From the NCBI RefSeq assembly GCF_020520425.1, contig NC_079492.1:61813042-61877041 (forward strand): a DNA stretch of 64,000 bases, given 5' to 3'. The stretch comes from Spinacia oleracea (lineage: Eukaryota; Streptophyta; Magnoliopsida; Caryophyllales; Amaranthaceae). Below the pieces are notes generated by a model, which ran no database searches, was not told where the DNA came from, and saw only the letters and a program-made list of their open reading frames with translations. The stretch's first letter is position 1. Each line of letters opens with the position of its first letter. The translations under genes and the position numbers were made by a program. Below, piece after piece: positions 1 through 11,475 of the stretch.

Positions 1-159
1 CTAATAGCCCTTATATATTAAATGCTGCTAAATGAGGTCATATTAACAACGCTTTTAAAAATCTTTGTTATTCTTTTAACAGCGCTGCTAATTAACAAAG
101 TCTTAAAAGCGTTGTCTTTAATTGAAAAAGCGTTGTTAAAAACTTATTGTGGTGTAGTG
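1..159. mobile_element. Right end of a CACTA (En/Spm) DNA transposon
   Basis: The terminus at 147-159 reads TATTGTGGTGTAGTG on the plus strand, so the inward-reading end is CACTACACCACAATA, a typical CACTA terminal inverted repeat. Inside it, copies of the motif AAAGCGTTGTTAA occur in both orientations, as expected of subterminal transposase-binding repeats. The three bases after it (AAA, 160-162) would be the target duplication, but the left end lies outside the window, so this cannot be confirmed. No coding sequence is visible in this end. Confidence 0.75.
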
Positions 160-162
160 AAA

Positions 163-362
163 GACTATCGCAACATGATCTGAGGCAATAAAAGGTTGGT
201 TAATGATTTTACTATAGGGAAAGGAAAGAAACCAATACTATTCACATAACCCCGATCAAGGCGTTCCATAATTAGCCTATCACCGCCCCTCTTGTTTGTC
301 CATGTAAATCTATGTCCCGAAAAGGATACTTCAAGAAGACGATTGTTTTCTCTTTTATGCAA
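163..362 (-). pseudogene. LINE endonuclease fragment
   Basis: Read on the minus strand, this piece encodes about 65 residues including GHRFTWTNKR and LIMERLDRGYVN. That is the conserved C-terminal core of the apurinic-type endonuclease (exo_endo_phos family) that opens the ORF2 protein of plant L1-type LINEs and nicks target DNA. The fragment ends where the CACTA element begins, so the transposon probably cut it. Only part of one domain remains and there is no link to a reverse transcriptase in the right order, so it is a dead fragment. Confidence 0.7.
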
Positions 363-400
363 TCTGGTGACTATATTAACAAATTAAGAAAGAAAATATT

Positions 401-587
401 TTAGGGAGGCTTATCCTCCTTAATTGTATCCGAAAGAAAATCAGGTGGTATATCCCACAAAATTACTTGATTACACAATGAATTGTCAGTTCTATAGTAT
501 TTAGCTATGCTATCTGCTAATTTGTTCCTATCTCGTTGCTCATATACTCCAATTTTAAAGAATCATTCCTCCTCATAAGGTCCCAAC
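401..587 (-). pseudogene. LINE RNase H domain, C-terminal piece
   Basis: On the minus strand the frame reads YEQRDRNKLADSIAKYYR and ends at a stop codon at 401-403. The string NKLADSIAK matches the last conserved block of the plant LINE-type RNase H domain (RVT_3). It continues in frame from the LINE piece at 35,936-36,749 once copia element B (588-35,930) and one copy of its target duplication are removed. At least one in-frame stop lies near the junction, so the LINE was probably already dead or has decayed since. Confidence 0.65.
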
Positions 588-1633
588 TGTAGGGGAATAT
601 AGTTAAACATAATAACATGTGCGGAAACAATCCCCAAAGCCATGAAACATTTATAAAGTACAGATTAAGCAAACTTACATTTGAAGCGTGTTTTCCCTAG
701 TAATCTGTCAACGAACACGAACTTAGAACTCCACTTCTCGTTCCTCTACTTGGTTTACCGACATGTTCAGATCCGTCTTGACAACTGTAGCTTAGACAAT
801 CAATCAAGAGTTTTTAGCTTTTGGGAAGAACAGTTTTCACAGAGAGAAAACTGAAGAACGTAATATTCAGAATTAGGTTTTAGGGTTGGAAAATTGATGT
901 GTACTGAGTTGTGTGAAAATACAATAACCTAATTGTATTAAATGATGTAACCGGCCAAAGACCAAGTGGCCTTGACCGGCCACATCACACACGCCCAACC
1001 CAACGCCAAGCCACACGCTGCAGGCCGAAGCCCACAGCGCGCGCAGCCGAGCTGCTGGGCCATGGGCCTTGCTCGCTCGTCGCTGCTATGCTGCCGCTGC
1101 TGTTGCGTGCTCGTGCCACAACTCAGTCTGGCTTGCTCGCCTTGCTCGTGAGCTCGCTGGCTCGTTGGGCCTTGCACGCTTGCGTGCTTGGCTCGAACGG
1201 GGCCGGCAGCTCCGATGCCCTTCGTATTCGCGACTAATACCTTACGGCTATTATTTATCGTATCGTATACGGTGAATCACCGTCGTACGATGCGATTTAT
1301 TCGTTTCGCCCAGCTTACGAATATTCGCGATACGATATACAATTTCCGATGCAAGGTTGTATCGTATAATACGTTTTCCAAAACTAATTCCCGAAAAGCT
1401 ATTAAATGAATTCCGATTCATTTCATCCGGTGATCTGTTACATGCCATTGGTATGACCTTGTAGGTTCAGTCAAGAGTAAGTTGTGAGCTTAATATTCTT
1501 AGAACTTACTGATCGGAAGCATTGCTCCAGCTAGCTGTTCCGATCACATGGTCTCACTGAATTAATTGTTCGCAATTAATCTGAACCTTGGTATTAGACT
1601 AATGCACCTTGGGTGAAGGACATATTTCCTTCA
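588..1633 (-). repeat. 3' LTR of copia element B
   Basis: This 1,046-bp LTR is bounded by TG...CA (minus strand TGAAGGAAATATG ... TTCCCCTACA). It shares its family with the LTRs of element C (3,304-4,318 and 11,476-12,471) and the broken 5' LTR of B. It has a GC-rich block near 970-1,210, full of GCCCA/TGGGC-type motifs, which creates several chance open frames. The purine tract that primes plus-strand synthesis is at 1,634-1,646 (minus strand ACAAGTGAGAGAC). Confidence 0.85.
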
Positions 1634-2472
1634 GTCTCTCACTTGTCATTCAGACAAGTGTGCATTCACATTCCTTTGTCACTTAGTGTTACTTACTGAA
1701 CATAAGGTAAGATCCAAGCCATCCTTATTAGGTCCAGAAGTGTTTCTCGGATTACAGAGCTCAACTGTTAAACTTTTACAGAAGGTTAAGCCTTAACCAT
1801 TCTGAGCACGGCCATGCATTTTACAGTATCTAACTCTCCGAGAGGCCTTGTTACACAAAAACACCATATCCTATCAAATATAGGAGGACAATCCATTCTT
1901 GCAATCTATGAACAATCACTTTGATTCATAGTACGCCCAATAACTGCTTTTATAGCCTCCTTTTACGGTGCGACGTTTAGCTAGCATCAAAGCGAACTAA
2001 TTCTCAAACGAGCAGACATAATCTCTCATGTTCTAAGGAATGGTTCTAATCACCATTAATGAGAACTACTTATGACATGAATTTAATCTCTTAAAGTGTT
2101 CTCATGGTCAATCCGAGACAAGATCCAATAAGTATCTATGCGAAAGATTCTGACATCCAGTCAACCTAGTTCAAGAAACGGAACTAAAAATGTACTTGCA
2201 ATCTAATCTTCATTAGTCATTGGTCGCACCTTTCAATGACCTGGATTAAGGATCCTTTGTGACTTCAATATTCAAGTTCACTTATGGGTGTTTCTTTGTC
2301 GAAGAATCCATCTTGACATCCCATTTGAATGATTTGAATCACATGGACTTATCATTTAATACTAAACCAAAATTAAATGAATATGAAATCATAAATTTCA
2401 TAAATATGAAATGGTTAAACCAATTGTTTTAAACATAGATCTAACAAATGTTCTATAACAAAACTTAGAAAA
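1634..2472 (-). other. 3' untranslated region of copia element B
   Basis: This is non-coding sequence between the end of the pol remnant and the 3' LTR. It is clearly alike to 4,319-5,100 in element C, and its reverse complement shares blocks with 23,632-24,495 in element A. Shared blocks include the GTGCGACGTTTAGCT region and GGTCAATCCGAGACAAG. I see no gene in it. Confidence 0.7.
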
Positions 2473-3303
2473 TCAAAGCCATTCTCCAACACTTGATTCC
2501 CATGGTTGCTACATGTGCGTTGTGCTTCACTTGTGGCAACGGTTTAGTCAATGGATCCGCGACGTTGTCTTCAGTTCCAACCTTGCAAATATTGATTTCT
2601 TTCCTTTCAACGATCTCTCGAAGTATATGAAATCGCCGCAGTACGTGTTAGGACTTCGATGTGGTGGCTTCTAGGCTCCTTTGCCTGGGCAATGGCTGCG
2701 CTATTGTCGCAATACAAAGCCACTAGTCCTTCAATGGAGGGGACAACCCCAAGTTCTTCGATGAACTTCCGAATCCAAACACCTTCTTTTCTACTTCTGA
2801 GGCAGCAATGTACTCGGCTTCAGTTGTAGAATCCGCAATAGTGCTTTGCTTAGCACTTTTCCAGCTTACTGCTCCGCCGTTGAGGCAGAACACAAACCCA
2901 GACTGTGATCTGAAATCATCTATGTCGGTTTGAAAGCTTGCGTCCGTATAGCCCTTAACAATCAACTCATCTGTACCACCATAAACCAGAAACTGATCCT
3001 TCGTCCTTTTCAGGTACTTTAGGATATTTTTGGCAGCAGTCTAATGTGCCTCACTTGGTTCTGACTGGTACCTGCTCGTTGCACTGAGTTCGAACGAAAC
3101 ATCCGGCCTTGTACAAATCATAGCATACATGATGGATCCAATTGCCGAAGCGTATGGAATTCAACTCATCTTTCTACGCTCATCAGATATTCTAGGACAC
3201 TGACTCTTGCTTAGATAAGTGCCATGTGACATGGGTAGATGGCCTCTCTTGGCTTCCATCATATTGAACCTACCTAGCACTTTGTCAATGTAAGTGCTCT
3301 GGA
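2473..3303 (-). pseudogene. Element B pol remnant: end of reverse transcriptase and RNase H
   Basis: On the minus strand this encodes pieces such as QSTYIDKVLGRFNMMEAKRG, then [36 protein letters not shown] and TTEAEYIAASE. These are the copia RT tail and RNase H core, which removes the RNA strand of the hybrid during reverse transcription. They match the same region of element A (22,790-23,631) residue for residue over long stretches. Frames shift several times, and the end corresponding to A's stop codon is at 2,473-2,475. The upstream edge is the insertion point of element C, whose target duplication CTGGA is at 3,299-3,303. The rest of the RT resumes at 12,477. Confidence 0.85.
3299..3303. 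repeat. Left target-site duplication of element C (CTGGA)
   Basis: CTGGA directly precedes the LTR start at 3,304 and recurs at 12,472-12,476 directly after the other LTR. Joining across it restores the RT sequence of B (IGL-QSTYI region). Confidence 0.9.
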
Positions 3304-4318
3304 TGTAGGGGAATACAGTTAAACATAATAACATGTGCAGAACAATCCCCAAAGCCTTGAAACATGTATAGAGCACAGATTAAGCAAACTTACATTCGAA
3401 GCGTGTTTTCCACAATAATCCGTCAACGAACACGAACAAAGAACTCCACTTGTCGTTCCTCTACTTGGTTCACCGACACGATCAGATCCGTCTTGATTAT
3501 CGTAGCTTAGACAATCGATCAAGAGTTTGTGCTTTTGGGAAGAACAATTCTAATGGAGGCACAGAGAGTTTAGGGTTTCTCTTGCCTTAGGTTAGAATCT
3601 GATTTTGCATTAGGTTATTGGAAAACGTGAGTTGGAATAATATTATAACCCTTAGGTTATTATATCAACCGGCCAAGGCACATAGGCCATGCGCCAGCCA
3701 GCCACGTCCGTGCAAGCCCACACGCGCACAGCCACACAGGCGCTAGGCCTTGGGCCGCGCTGTGTGCGCTGCTGCTGATGTACCTCGCGTGCGCGCGCGC
3801 GCCCAGCCAAGGCTTGGGCCTTGCGCGCTGGCTCGCTGCTACGCCCAGTGGGCCTTGCGCGCTTGCGCGCCTTGGCTCGTTGGGCTGGCAGCGTTGCCCC
3901 TTTCCATATCCGCGATTAATATATTTCCGATATATTATTTATCGTTTCATATACGACGAATCACCGTCGTACGATACGATTTATGCATTTCGCCTAGCTT
4001 ACGAATATTCGCGATACGATATACGATTCCGATGCAAGGTCGTATCGTATAATACGTTTTCCAACTAATTCTCGAAAAGCTATTAAATGAATTTTCGATT
4101 TATTTAATCCGGTGATCTGTGACGTGTCATTGGTGTGACCTTGTAGGTTCAGTCAAGAGTAATTTGTGAGTTCAAATATGCATTAGAACTCACTGATCGG
4201 AAGCATTGCTCCAGCTAGCTGTTCCGATCACTTGATCTCACTGAATTAATTGTTCGCAATTAATCTGAACCTTGGTATTAGACTTAATGCACCTTGGATG
4301 AAGGACATATTTCCTTCA
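3304..4318 (-). repeat. 3' LTR of element C
   Basis: This 1,015-bp LTR has TG...CA ends. Compared with the 5' LTR (11,476-12,471) it is about 98% identical by eye and has 19 extra bases near 3,355. It has a GC-rich block at about 3,670-3,900. The adjoining polypurine tract at 4,319-4,329 reads AAGTGGGAGAT on the minus strand. Confidence 0.9.
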
Positions 4319-4329
4319 ATCTCCCACTT
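4319..4329 (-). other. Polypurine tract of element C
   Basis: The minus strand reads AAGTGGGAGAT directly before the 3' LTR. It is the purine run expected to prime plus-strand DNA synthesis, and it matches AAGTGGGAGA in element A (24,485-24,494). Confidence 0.75.
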
Positions 4330-7300
4330 GTCATTCAGACAAGTGTGCATCCACATTCCTTTGTCACTTAGTGTTACTTACTGAACATAAGGTAAGATCC
4401 AAGCCATCCTTATTAGGTCCAGAAGTGTTTCTCGGATTACAGAGTTCAACTGTCAAACTTTTGCAGAAGGTTAAGCCTAACCATTCTGAGCACGACCATG
4501 CATTTTACAGTATCTAACTCTCCGAGAGGCCTTGTTACACAACAACACCATATCCTATCGAAGATAGGAGGAAAATCTATTCTTGCAATCTATGAACACT
4601 CACTTTGATTCATAGTACGCCCAATAACTGCTTTTATAGCCTCCTTTTACGGTGCGACGTTTAGCTAGTATCAAAGCGACCTAATTCTCAAACGAGCAGA
4701 CATAATCGCTCATGTTATGAGGAACGGTTTCTAATCACCATCAATGAGAACTACCTATGACATGACTTTAATCTCTTAAAGTGTTCTCATGGTCAATCCG
4801 ATACAAGATCCAATAAGTATCTATGCAAAAGATTCTGACATCCAGTCACTCTAGTTCAAGAAACAGAACTAAGTAATCTACTTGCAATCTAATCTTCATT
4901 AGTCATTGGTCGTCCACCTTTCAATGACCTGGATTAGGGATCCTTTGTGACTTCAATATTCAAGTTCACTTATGGGTGTTTCTTTGTCGAAGAATCCATC
5001 TTGACATCCCATTTGAATGATTTGAATCACATGGGCTTATCATTTAATACTAAACCAAGATTAAATGAACTATGAAATATAATTTCATAAATGACAAATG
5101 TCTAAACCAAATGCTTACCAATTTGTGGGCCTCTAACCCAAAATCAAGCATTTAATGTTTTACAGATATAGGCCTTTCACCCAATACTTAAAACATTCAT
5201 GGAACTCAAAATTGATTCCATATCTGCATATAAATGTTGTGTATCACTCAATGCAGAGGTTTAGTTTATCATACTTTGCTATCCTTAGCATCTTTTCTAT
5301 CGAAAGCCTTTCGATGTAAGATGAAAAGATCTTTGAATATGTTTCTAGAATGATCTAGTCTTTCGTTGCTGTTTAGAATGATAATCATATCTAAAATAGA
5401 AAATCATCCAGGTAGCACACTTGTGATCAACCTGAGTTCAATGAAGAACTCCCACTAAAAACAATTCCCTTTTATTGCTTCTTAGGCAATAATGAATTCA
5501 TTTCAATTATGTAGAATTTCAAATGATGCTTCCCCTTTGGAATGCTCCAACCAGTTCACGTAGATGTGGGAGATACATCTTTCAACTGAGAACTTGGAAA
5601 CTAATCATTGATTCAGTTTCCCATGCATCACATATGGTTTAGAACCTATGTAACCACCTTTTAATCACGACGCCTAATTGCCCGTGCTTGTTTGTGGTTT
5701 GCCTAACAACAAGATTCAACTTTTGCTTAGGCAAATGCATGTAGCATCAAAACTTTAGTCATCTTCACTTCCTCTTATCAAGTGCTCATCCTACATCTCC
5801 AAATGTATTGGATGTTCTTGATACTGTTCCAATGATCTTTGATCCAAATCAATAGAGATTGGTATAAACTCCTCACGATCCAATGTTCACGAGTTATCTT
5901 GGCGATCTATATATCACATTATACATGATTGATTGTAATACAAAAACCATTCGCATTTTAAAATCCATCCATGTGACTTTTAGCATTATTCTGTTTCAAG
6001 AGATACCGAATATTGCTAAAATCTTGGCATTGCCATGTGATATAAGGCGAAGGAACCTCTTCAAGGTCCTTCATGCTTAACTTTAGTGATAATAGCCTAG
6101 CTTTATACTTAGTCAAAGCATTCATAACTTAGACTTACTCATATGGGTTGAGAGTCTCTTTTGAGTCTCTCCATTGTGTTTTATTTAGTAATTATTCTTA
6201 CAGAATCCAAACAACGCTTTAGATCCTATCCAATAGATCTTTAACCCAGTATGTTCTAAGTTTCGCCATGGTTCTAATTTTGACAAATACTTTCAAATCT
6301 AACCATTTAGAATTTGAATGTCATTTTCAATAGAGAGATATGTATCTCATATATAGAACTAATAAACTTGATTTGGCTCCCACTAAACTCCTCATCTATA
6401 AGATGATCCATATTTTCATAAAGCTATGATTGCTCAATAGCCGTTTAGACAAATATGGTCCAATTCCCACTTGCATGCTTTAATCTACGAATAGATTTCT
6501 TAAGCTTGCTCTTTTATCTAGCATCCAAAACTTTTACATTGTGTGATGTACACAATTCCTTTCTACAAGTCCAATTGAGTAAGGTGTTTCGTTTTCCAAT
6601 TGCCATATTGCCATATGCAATGCTAGATTTATCCAAAATAGTTCAAGCATTCCGACTTGGTGAAAAAGATTTCAACATTATCAACGCCGTGAAGTTGTTT
6701 ACAATCTTTAACCACCAATCTAGCTTTTCTTTTGTATGTGTATACAATATCATCTCTGTATGTTTTGAAAACATGTTTGCAACCAATGGGAGTAAACCCT
6801 TTATGCAAATCAACGTTGTATGTTTAGAAAACATGTTTGCAACCAATGGGAGTGAACCCTTTATGCAAATCAACCAAATCATAGATTTGATTCTTCAAGA
6901 TGAAGGTACTTTGGATGAAATGGCCTCAAACCATTTTGTATGGCCTCGAACCATACTTGGGAATTTTAATTCGTCGTAGCTAACCTGTAAGTCGTATGTT
7001 TTTGAAGCACTTTCCAAAGTCGTCATAGTTTTCATTCCTCAAGATATCTATGTATCTATCTTGGTTGAATTCTATTCCTTATGCGATTTACCTAGGTATT
7101 GAACATCAAACGATAGTGTCTATAAAGAAATTACTCGAGTCCTTTGAGTATTAGGATTCTCTTGAAGCACTTCTAAAGTCTTCCTGAAGCTCTTCCAAAG
7201 GCTTCTAAGTTCGGAGCTTTTCCAAAGACTCCTAAGTATCCTACATTTGTTTGTTGCTTGACTCGAAGTCCATTCGAGGGCAATTTTCTCCCACTTGCCT

Positions 7301-8930
7301 TTTTGGAAATATGATGGTTTCCTAAAAGACATTATCTTAAGCAACAACCATATGTTCTCAGATTTGTGGTAGAATCAATACCTTTTGTTTCTATGAGTCG
7401 CTCATAAAGAAACATATATCTATCCTTGAGTTTGTTTGATGAAACACTAACTCCCACTGGGTTCGACAACCCTAGATATATATGTACTGAAAAGATGTAC
7501 TGAACCGAAGTTCAATCCTTATGACATCTTATCCTTAGCTTTGACAACTTTGTTTAGTGTGAAAGTCACTTGAGAGTATCATTTAGAAACTATATAGGAA
7601 AAGAGTCGTGATTATCGTTAATCGTAATAGATTCCGATTTCTCCATTTGGACATACCATTTTCTTATGGAGCTTCGATTGTTATAATGCCATATAAACAA
7701 TCTAGATAATCTTTCTTGGCTCATGCAAACATCACCTTGACCCAGCCTAGATGTTCCAAAATTCTTGCCAAGTTGATCTTATACCTTTTTGTGAATTACA
7801 TTGAAGCAGTTCACATATTTCACTTTGAGTAAATATAGCCATATTTTCTCAAATTCTTGTGAAATAGGTAAGTCATAAAATCCATCTTTGGCCCATGAAC
7901 TTCATTGTCTAGAAAATTCTAACAATAGTCCATTTCTATGTCATGTTCAACAAGCAAGACCCACGTGTCTTAAATTTACCAACTTTCAGAAATCCATGCC
8001 ATGGAATCTTAGAATGTTGACTTGTTGATATGGTCGTATGACATGGCCAAAGATATGTGGAACACAAATAAAAATGTTTGATTTGAACCTTCTGAAGTTT
8101 GAGTGTGAAGAGATTCGTTTGTTTATTAATCAATCATATGACTCAACCCTTAAATGACCATTTCATTCAAATAAACACTCAACGAATGTTTTTGTTTACT
8201 TTGAATGTGAGTCTTTTCGTTGTCCAAACAGAAATTGATTATGATGATTAATGGAACATAATACCATTAAGTTCCAGCCTTTAGAAGGACTTTAAAACAA
8301 ACATGATGACTCTACAATTAATGTAGCACAATTTTGCTTCATTTCCCACTTGTACGTCAACAACCAGACTTAACTCCCGGAATTTGAGTTCTTAACAAGA
8401 GTTAGAACCTCAAGCGGTAATCTAATACCATGGGGTTTTATTTGCTAAGTCTTTTCTCTTTAACACAAACTTTTAGGTAGAAATTGAATATGAATTCATT
8501 TCTTTTGTTCCCCTTTCCTATCCTTTCTAGCATGTTTTCTTATAGTCCTAAAGATTTTACTCTTTGCTTGATCTTCTTACTTTGTTATGCGTACAATGTC
8601 CCTTTCTTTTATTCACTTTGAATGACCGCATCCAATGAGTCTAGTTCATTATCGAATCAAAAGAAAATTGGTTGTTAACCATTGGTTATACATGAGTCTT
8701 TAACTCAATACTTCATTATTTCAAAAGTACCCAGTATTCTGAATATATGAGGTCCAATTGGTCTACCATTCAAATTTTATTTTGAAAACAACCATGAAGA
8801 TCACTATAAGAAAATAGCATTCAAGATACGCTCTCACTCTCCTTTTGTTTGAGAATCTCTCTCAAAAATAGTTACCAATCGATCGAGGAAATATCGCAGT
8901 TCTATTGTCCGAACGCAATAAGGTTGAAGA
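4330..8930 (-). pseudogene. Decayed gag-pol interior of element C
   Basis: No open frame of useful length survives. Scattered nucleotide blocks align with the pol gene of B on the minus strand. The region near 6,700-6,990 echoes the start of reverse transcriptase (compare 13,050-13,220 in B). The region near 7,290-7,330 echoes the integrase C-terminal part (13,440-13,470). The region near 7,820-7,880 echoes the integrase core (13,990-14,060). The order is that expected for copia pol. 4,330-5,100 is the 3' untranslated region shared with B. The plus-strand open frame at 6,455-6,979 is a shadow of this decayed sequence. Confidence 0.7.
6758..6877. repeat. 60-bp tandem duplication inside element C
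   Basis: Two adjacent 60-bp units (6,758-6,817 and 6,818-6,877) are nearly identical; each contains AACATGTTTGCAACCAATGG and CCCTTTATGCAAATCAAC. They derive from the reverse-transcriptase start region and are further evidence of decay. Confidence 0.85.
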
Positions 8931-11460
8931 TTGACTATTCTACAAAATGAACTAGCAAAGAAAATATTTATCATACTTTATTAACTTGAAATAAAAGCAT
9001 TCACGCAATCATCAAAGCTATTAAACATTTCATTCATGCAAAAAATAAAACATGGTCCAAAATGAATGAAACGATTCCAAGACCCCAAAAGTCCTAAATC
9101 CTTAAGCAGCTTTAGCATGTCTTAAGTAGTTTAAGAGTTTAGGTAAGCAAAACCTATTGCTAGTAATCTCCAAATTAATCTTGGTTAATAAATTAATGCC
9201 ATAATTTATCCCATTGCCACAACTTAATGCCATTGTTGTTTGAGTTGCAACCACAATCAACGTGCTCCTTTAGGACGCCTTACCACCTAAGTCAACTAAA
9301 ATAGCACATCGCTTTAGCGGTAAACCTACTATCTTAGATCTCTAGATTTTTGTAAGTGCTTGATTTGGAAGGCAATTTTTAAACTCAATATTACTTTGGA
9401 CCTAGTTGTTTCTATGTTGGTTCGATTATTTAGTGAACTCAATCTAATCGAGTCATAAGAAACAACCTGTTCATGCAAAGCATACATACATTCATACATT
9501 CACGCATAATATATATATTAAATTGCATAAATAATTGGTGATCTAGTATGGCCCAAAACTTCTTGTCTTGAAGCATCCAATCTTCATCACCTCCTTGTTA
9601 GCTTGGCATCGTCTTGAATCTTCGTTCAAATGCTAACTTAAGGTTCTAAACTTAGAAATACTTGAAATAATAAAATTACATCAAAATTTCCATGGTACGC
9701 AGACCATATTTAAAACCATACATTCAAAGATAGAACGGTGCGCAGACCGTATTTAACTATCCTAAATTGGCCATACTAGTCACTTGGAGTACCTGCATTG
9801 CATAAAATGTATATTCTACGCATTCACCCATTCGTATGCTAAAACGAATGGCCCATGTAAATATGCAAGTATTTACGTGAATTAATTAAAATTCACATTC
9901 ACATAAACGCGTCCTAAAAGATTAATCAATTTCCAAATTATTAATCCTTAGACTTTATTCTAATTAAAATGAATTTAATTAAAATAATGTGACCTACGAA
10001 ATAATTAAAATAATTATTTCATTTTAATTTCATTTAGTGGCTCCCACTCAAACCAATAATTATTCCGGATAATTAATTATGAAATATTAAATTAAAACTC
10101 GCGGCCCGACCCAAGCAAATAAAATATTAAATTAAATATCCCGTTAGCCCAAATTAATGCAAATATACGAAGCCCAACGATTTAAATAAAAAGTCCAATT
10201 GCTTGATTGGGCTAGGCTTGCGCCCAGCCCCGCCTCACGTGAAGCCCAAGAGCACACGAGCATTGCCCGCGCACCCCCAGCCCCATCGTGCGTGCGGCCC
10301 AAGAGCACACGAGCAATGCCCGCGCGCCCCAGGCCCATCGCCCGCATGCGCACCGCGTACCCGCAGCCATGCTGCCCCTGCGTTGCGTGTGTTGTGCATC
10401 GAGTGTGCTGGACGTCGCAAGGCTTGCCCTTGCTTCGACGCAGCCCCGCAAACGTCCTCGCCTGCCCCTTCCTTGCCTAGCGCGCACGAGGCACGCAGCC
10501 TTGCTGCTGCTGCCCGTGTCGCATGGCTCGGCGAGCACAATGGCCTCGTATGGCTCGACGAGCCATACTTCCACCATGCTCATGTTCGTGTTTTTGGTTC
10601 GTAATACGGACCAACTTAATTAAAATTAAATTTAATTCACGAACTTGCATTAAATTTTTTTTTCAAAAAAAAGTTACGATTTAATTTTCGAAAAACAACG
10701 ATTTTTAACGATTTAATAAACTTTAACGACAATCCAATTTCGTAAAATAAATAAATCAAGGGCTAACAATATTCAAACTTTCAAGAACGATCGAATCAAT
10801 TTTAAAGTTTGAACTTTTAATTAATAAAATCCGAAACTTTATATCGTTCATAAACAATTAAATTTCAGATTTTTAATAATTTGGTTTAAGTGAGATTAAA
10901 ATTAACGAAACCATTCAAAATTTTAATCCAATAATTTTTAAAATTAGCCACTGACCCATGAAATTATACCCCCTTCCCCAATTAACCGAATTATTAAACC
11001 AAAATTAATTAAAATTCAATTAGGGTTGCAAATTTTTCGAATTGAGGAAAGGAAAAATTAGGGTTTATACTTATGGGAAAGTTCTGAAATTTTTACCATA
11101 GATCAATAATGTACGCAGAAACATTGTGTTAAAATTTCAAGAAATTCCGAGTTGACCTTTTAATTGAATTACTGTCCGACACTTTTAATTTTTAATGAAA
11201 AATTAACAAAAACGCCCAAAACACGATACTTCGAGGCCTGTATTCGCAATTCTATTCTCATGAGTTGATCTTAGAAAATTGTTTTCCATCAGATTAGAGT
11301 TTTAAAAATCGATAAAGCGAATATTTTTGATTTCGGAACTGCCAATTTCGCAATTAATCCCATTATTCGAAAAAATTCCGAAAAATCAACAAAAATTCCA
11401 AAAAATTTCGACAATGCAAAAACAATAATAATCATGCTAATTCATGCTTTGAATACATAA
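8931..11460 (-). other. 5' leader of element C
   Basis: This is about 2.5 kb of untranslated sequence between the primer site and the former gag start, reading on the minus strand. It is homologous throughout to the leader of B (25,949-28,254) and in blocks to that of A (16,976-19,644). It has a GC-rich island at about 10,200-10,600 that yields chance open frames on both strands. It also holds the conserved stem and hairpin domain listed at 9,543-9,779. No gene is seen. Confidence 0.75.
9543..9779 (-). ncRNA. Conserved leader RNA domain, copy in element C
   Basis: CTAGTATGGCC (9,543-9,553) pairs with GGCCATACTAG (9,769-9,779) over 11 bp. Enclosed are two hairpins: ATGGTACGCAGACCAT (9,692-9,707) and ACGGTGCGCAGACCGT (9,735-9,750). 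Each has a 5-bp stem and a 6-nt loop. The second keeps pairing although one pair is C-G where element A has T-A. The role is unknown; genome packaging or dimerisation is an inference from its place in the leader. Confidence 0.6.
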
Positions 11461-11474
11461 GGCTCATGATACCA
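11461..11474 (-). other. Primer binding site of element C
   Basis: The minus strand reads TGGTATCATGAGCC one base after the 5' LTR. It matches the initiator-methionine tRNA primer site (TGGTATCAGAGCC) with one extra base after TGGTATCA. Element A has the same one-base expansion. Confidence 0.75.
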
Positions 11475-11475
11475 C

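Noticed and set aside
938..1275. Overlapping open frames on both strands in GC-rich LTR blocks (also near 3,750-4,070, 11,840-12,220, 16,237-16,505 and 25,145-25,410)
   Set aside because: They lie in LTRs, overlap in several frames, have biased Ala/Arg/Cys content and change frame between LTR copies. They are an effect of GC-rich repeats.
6455..6979. A 174-residue plus-strand frame in element C
   Set aside because: It is antisense to the decayed reverse-transcriptase region of C and contains the 60-bp duplication; no independent gene is needed.
10144..10623. Five overlapping open frames in the leader of C (and the like at 17,644-18,231 and 27,253-27,663)
   Set aside because: Open on both strands because of high GC, with no resemblance to a protein and no conservation between A, B and C at the residue level.
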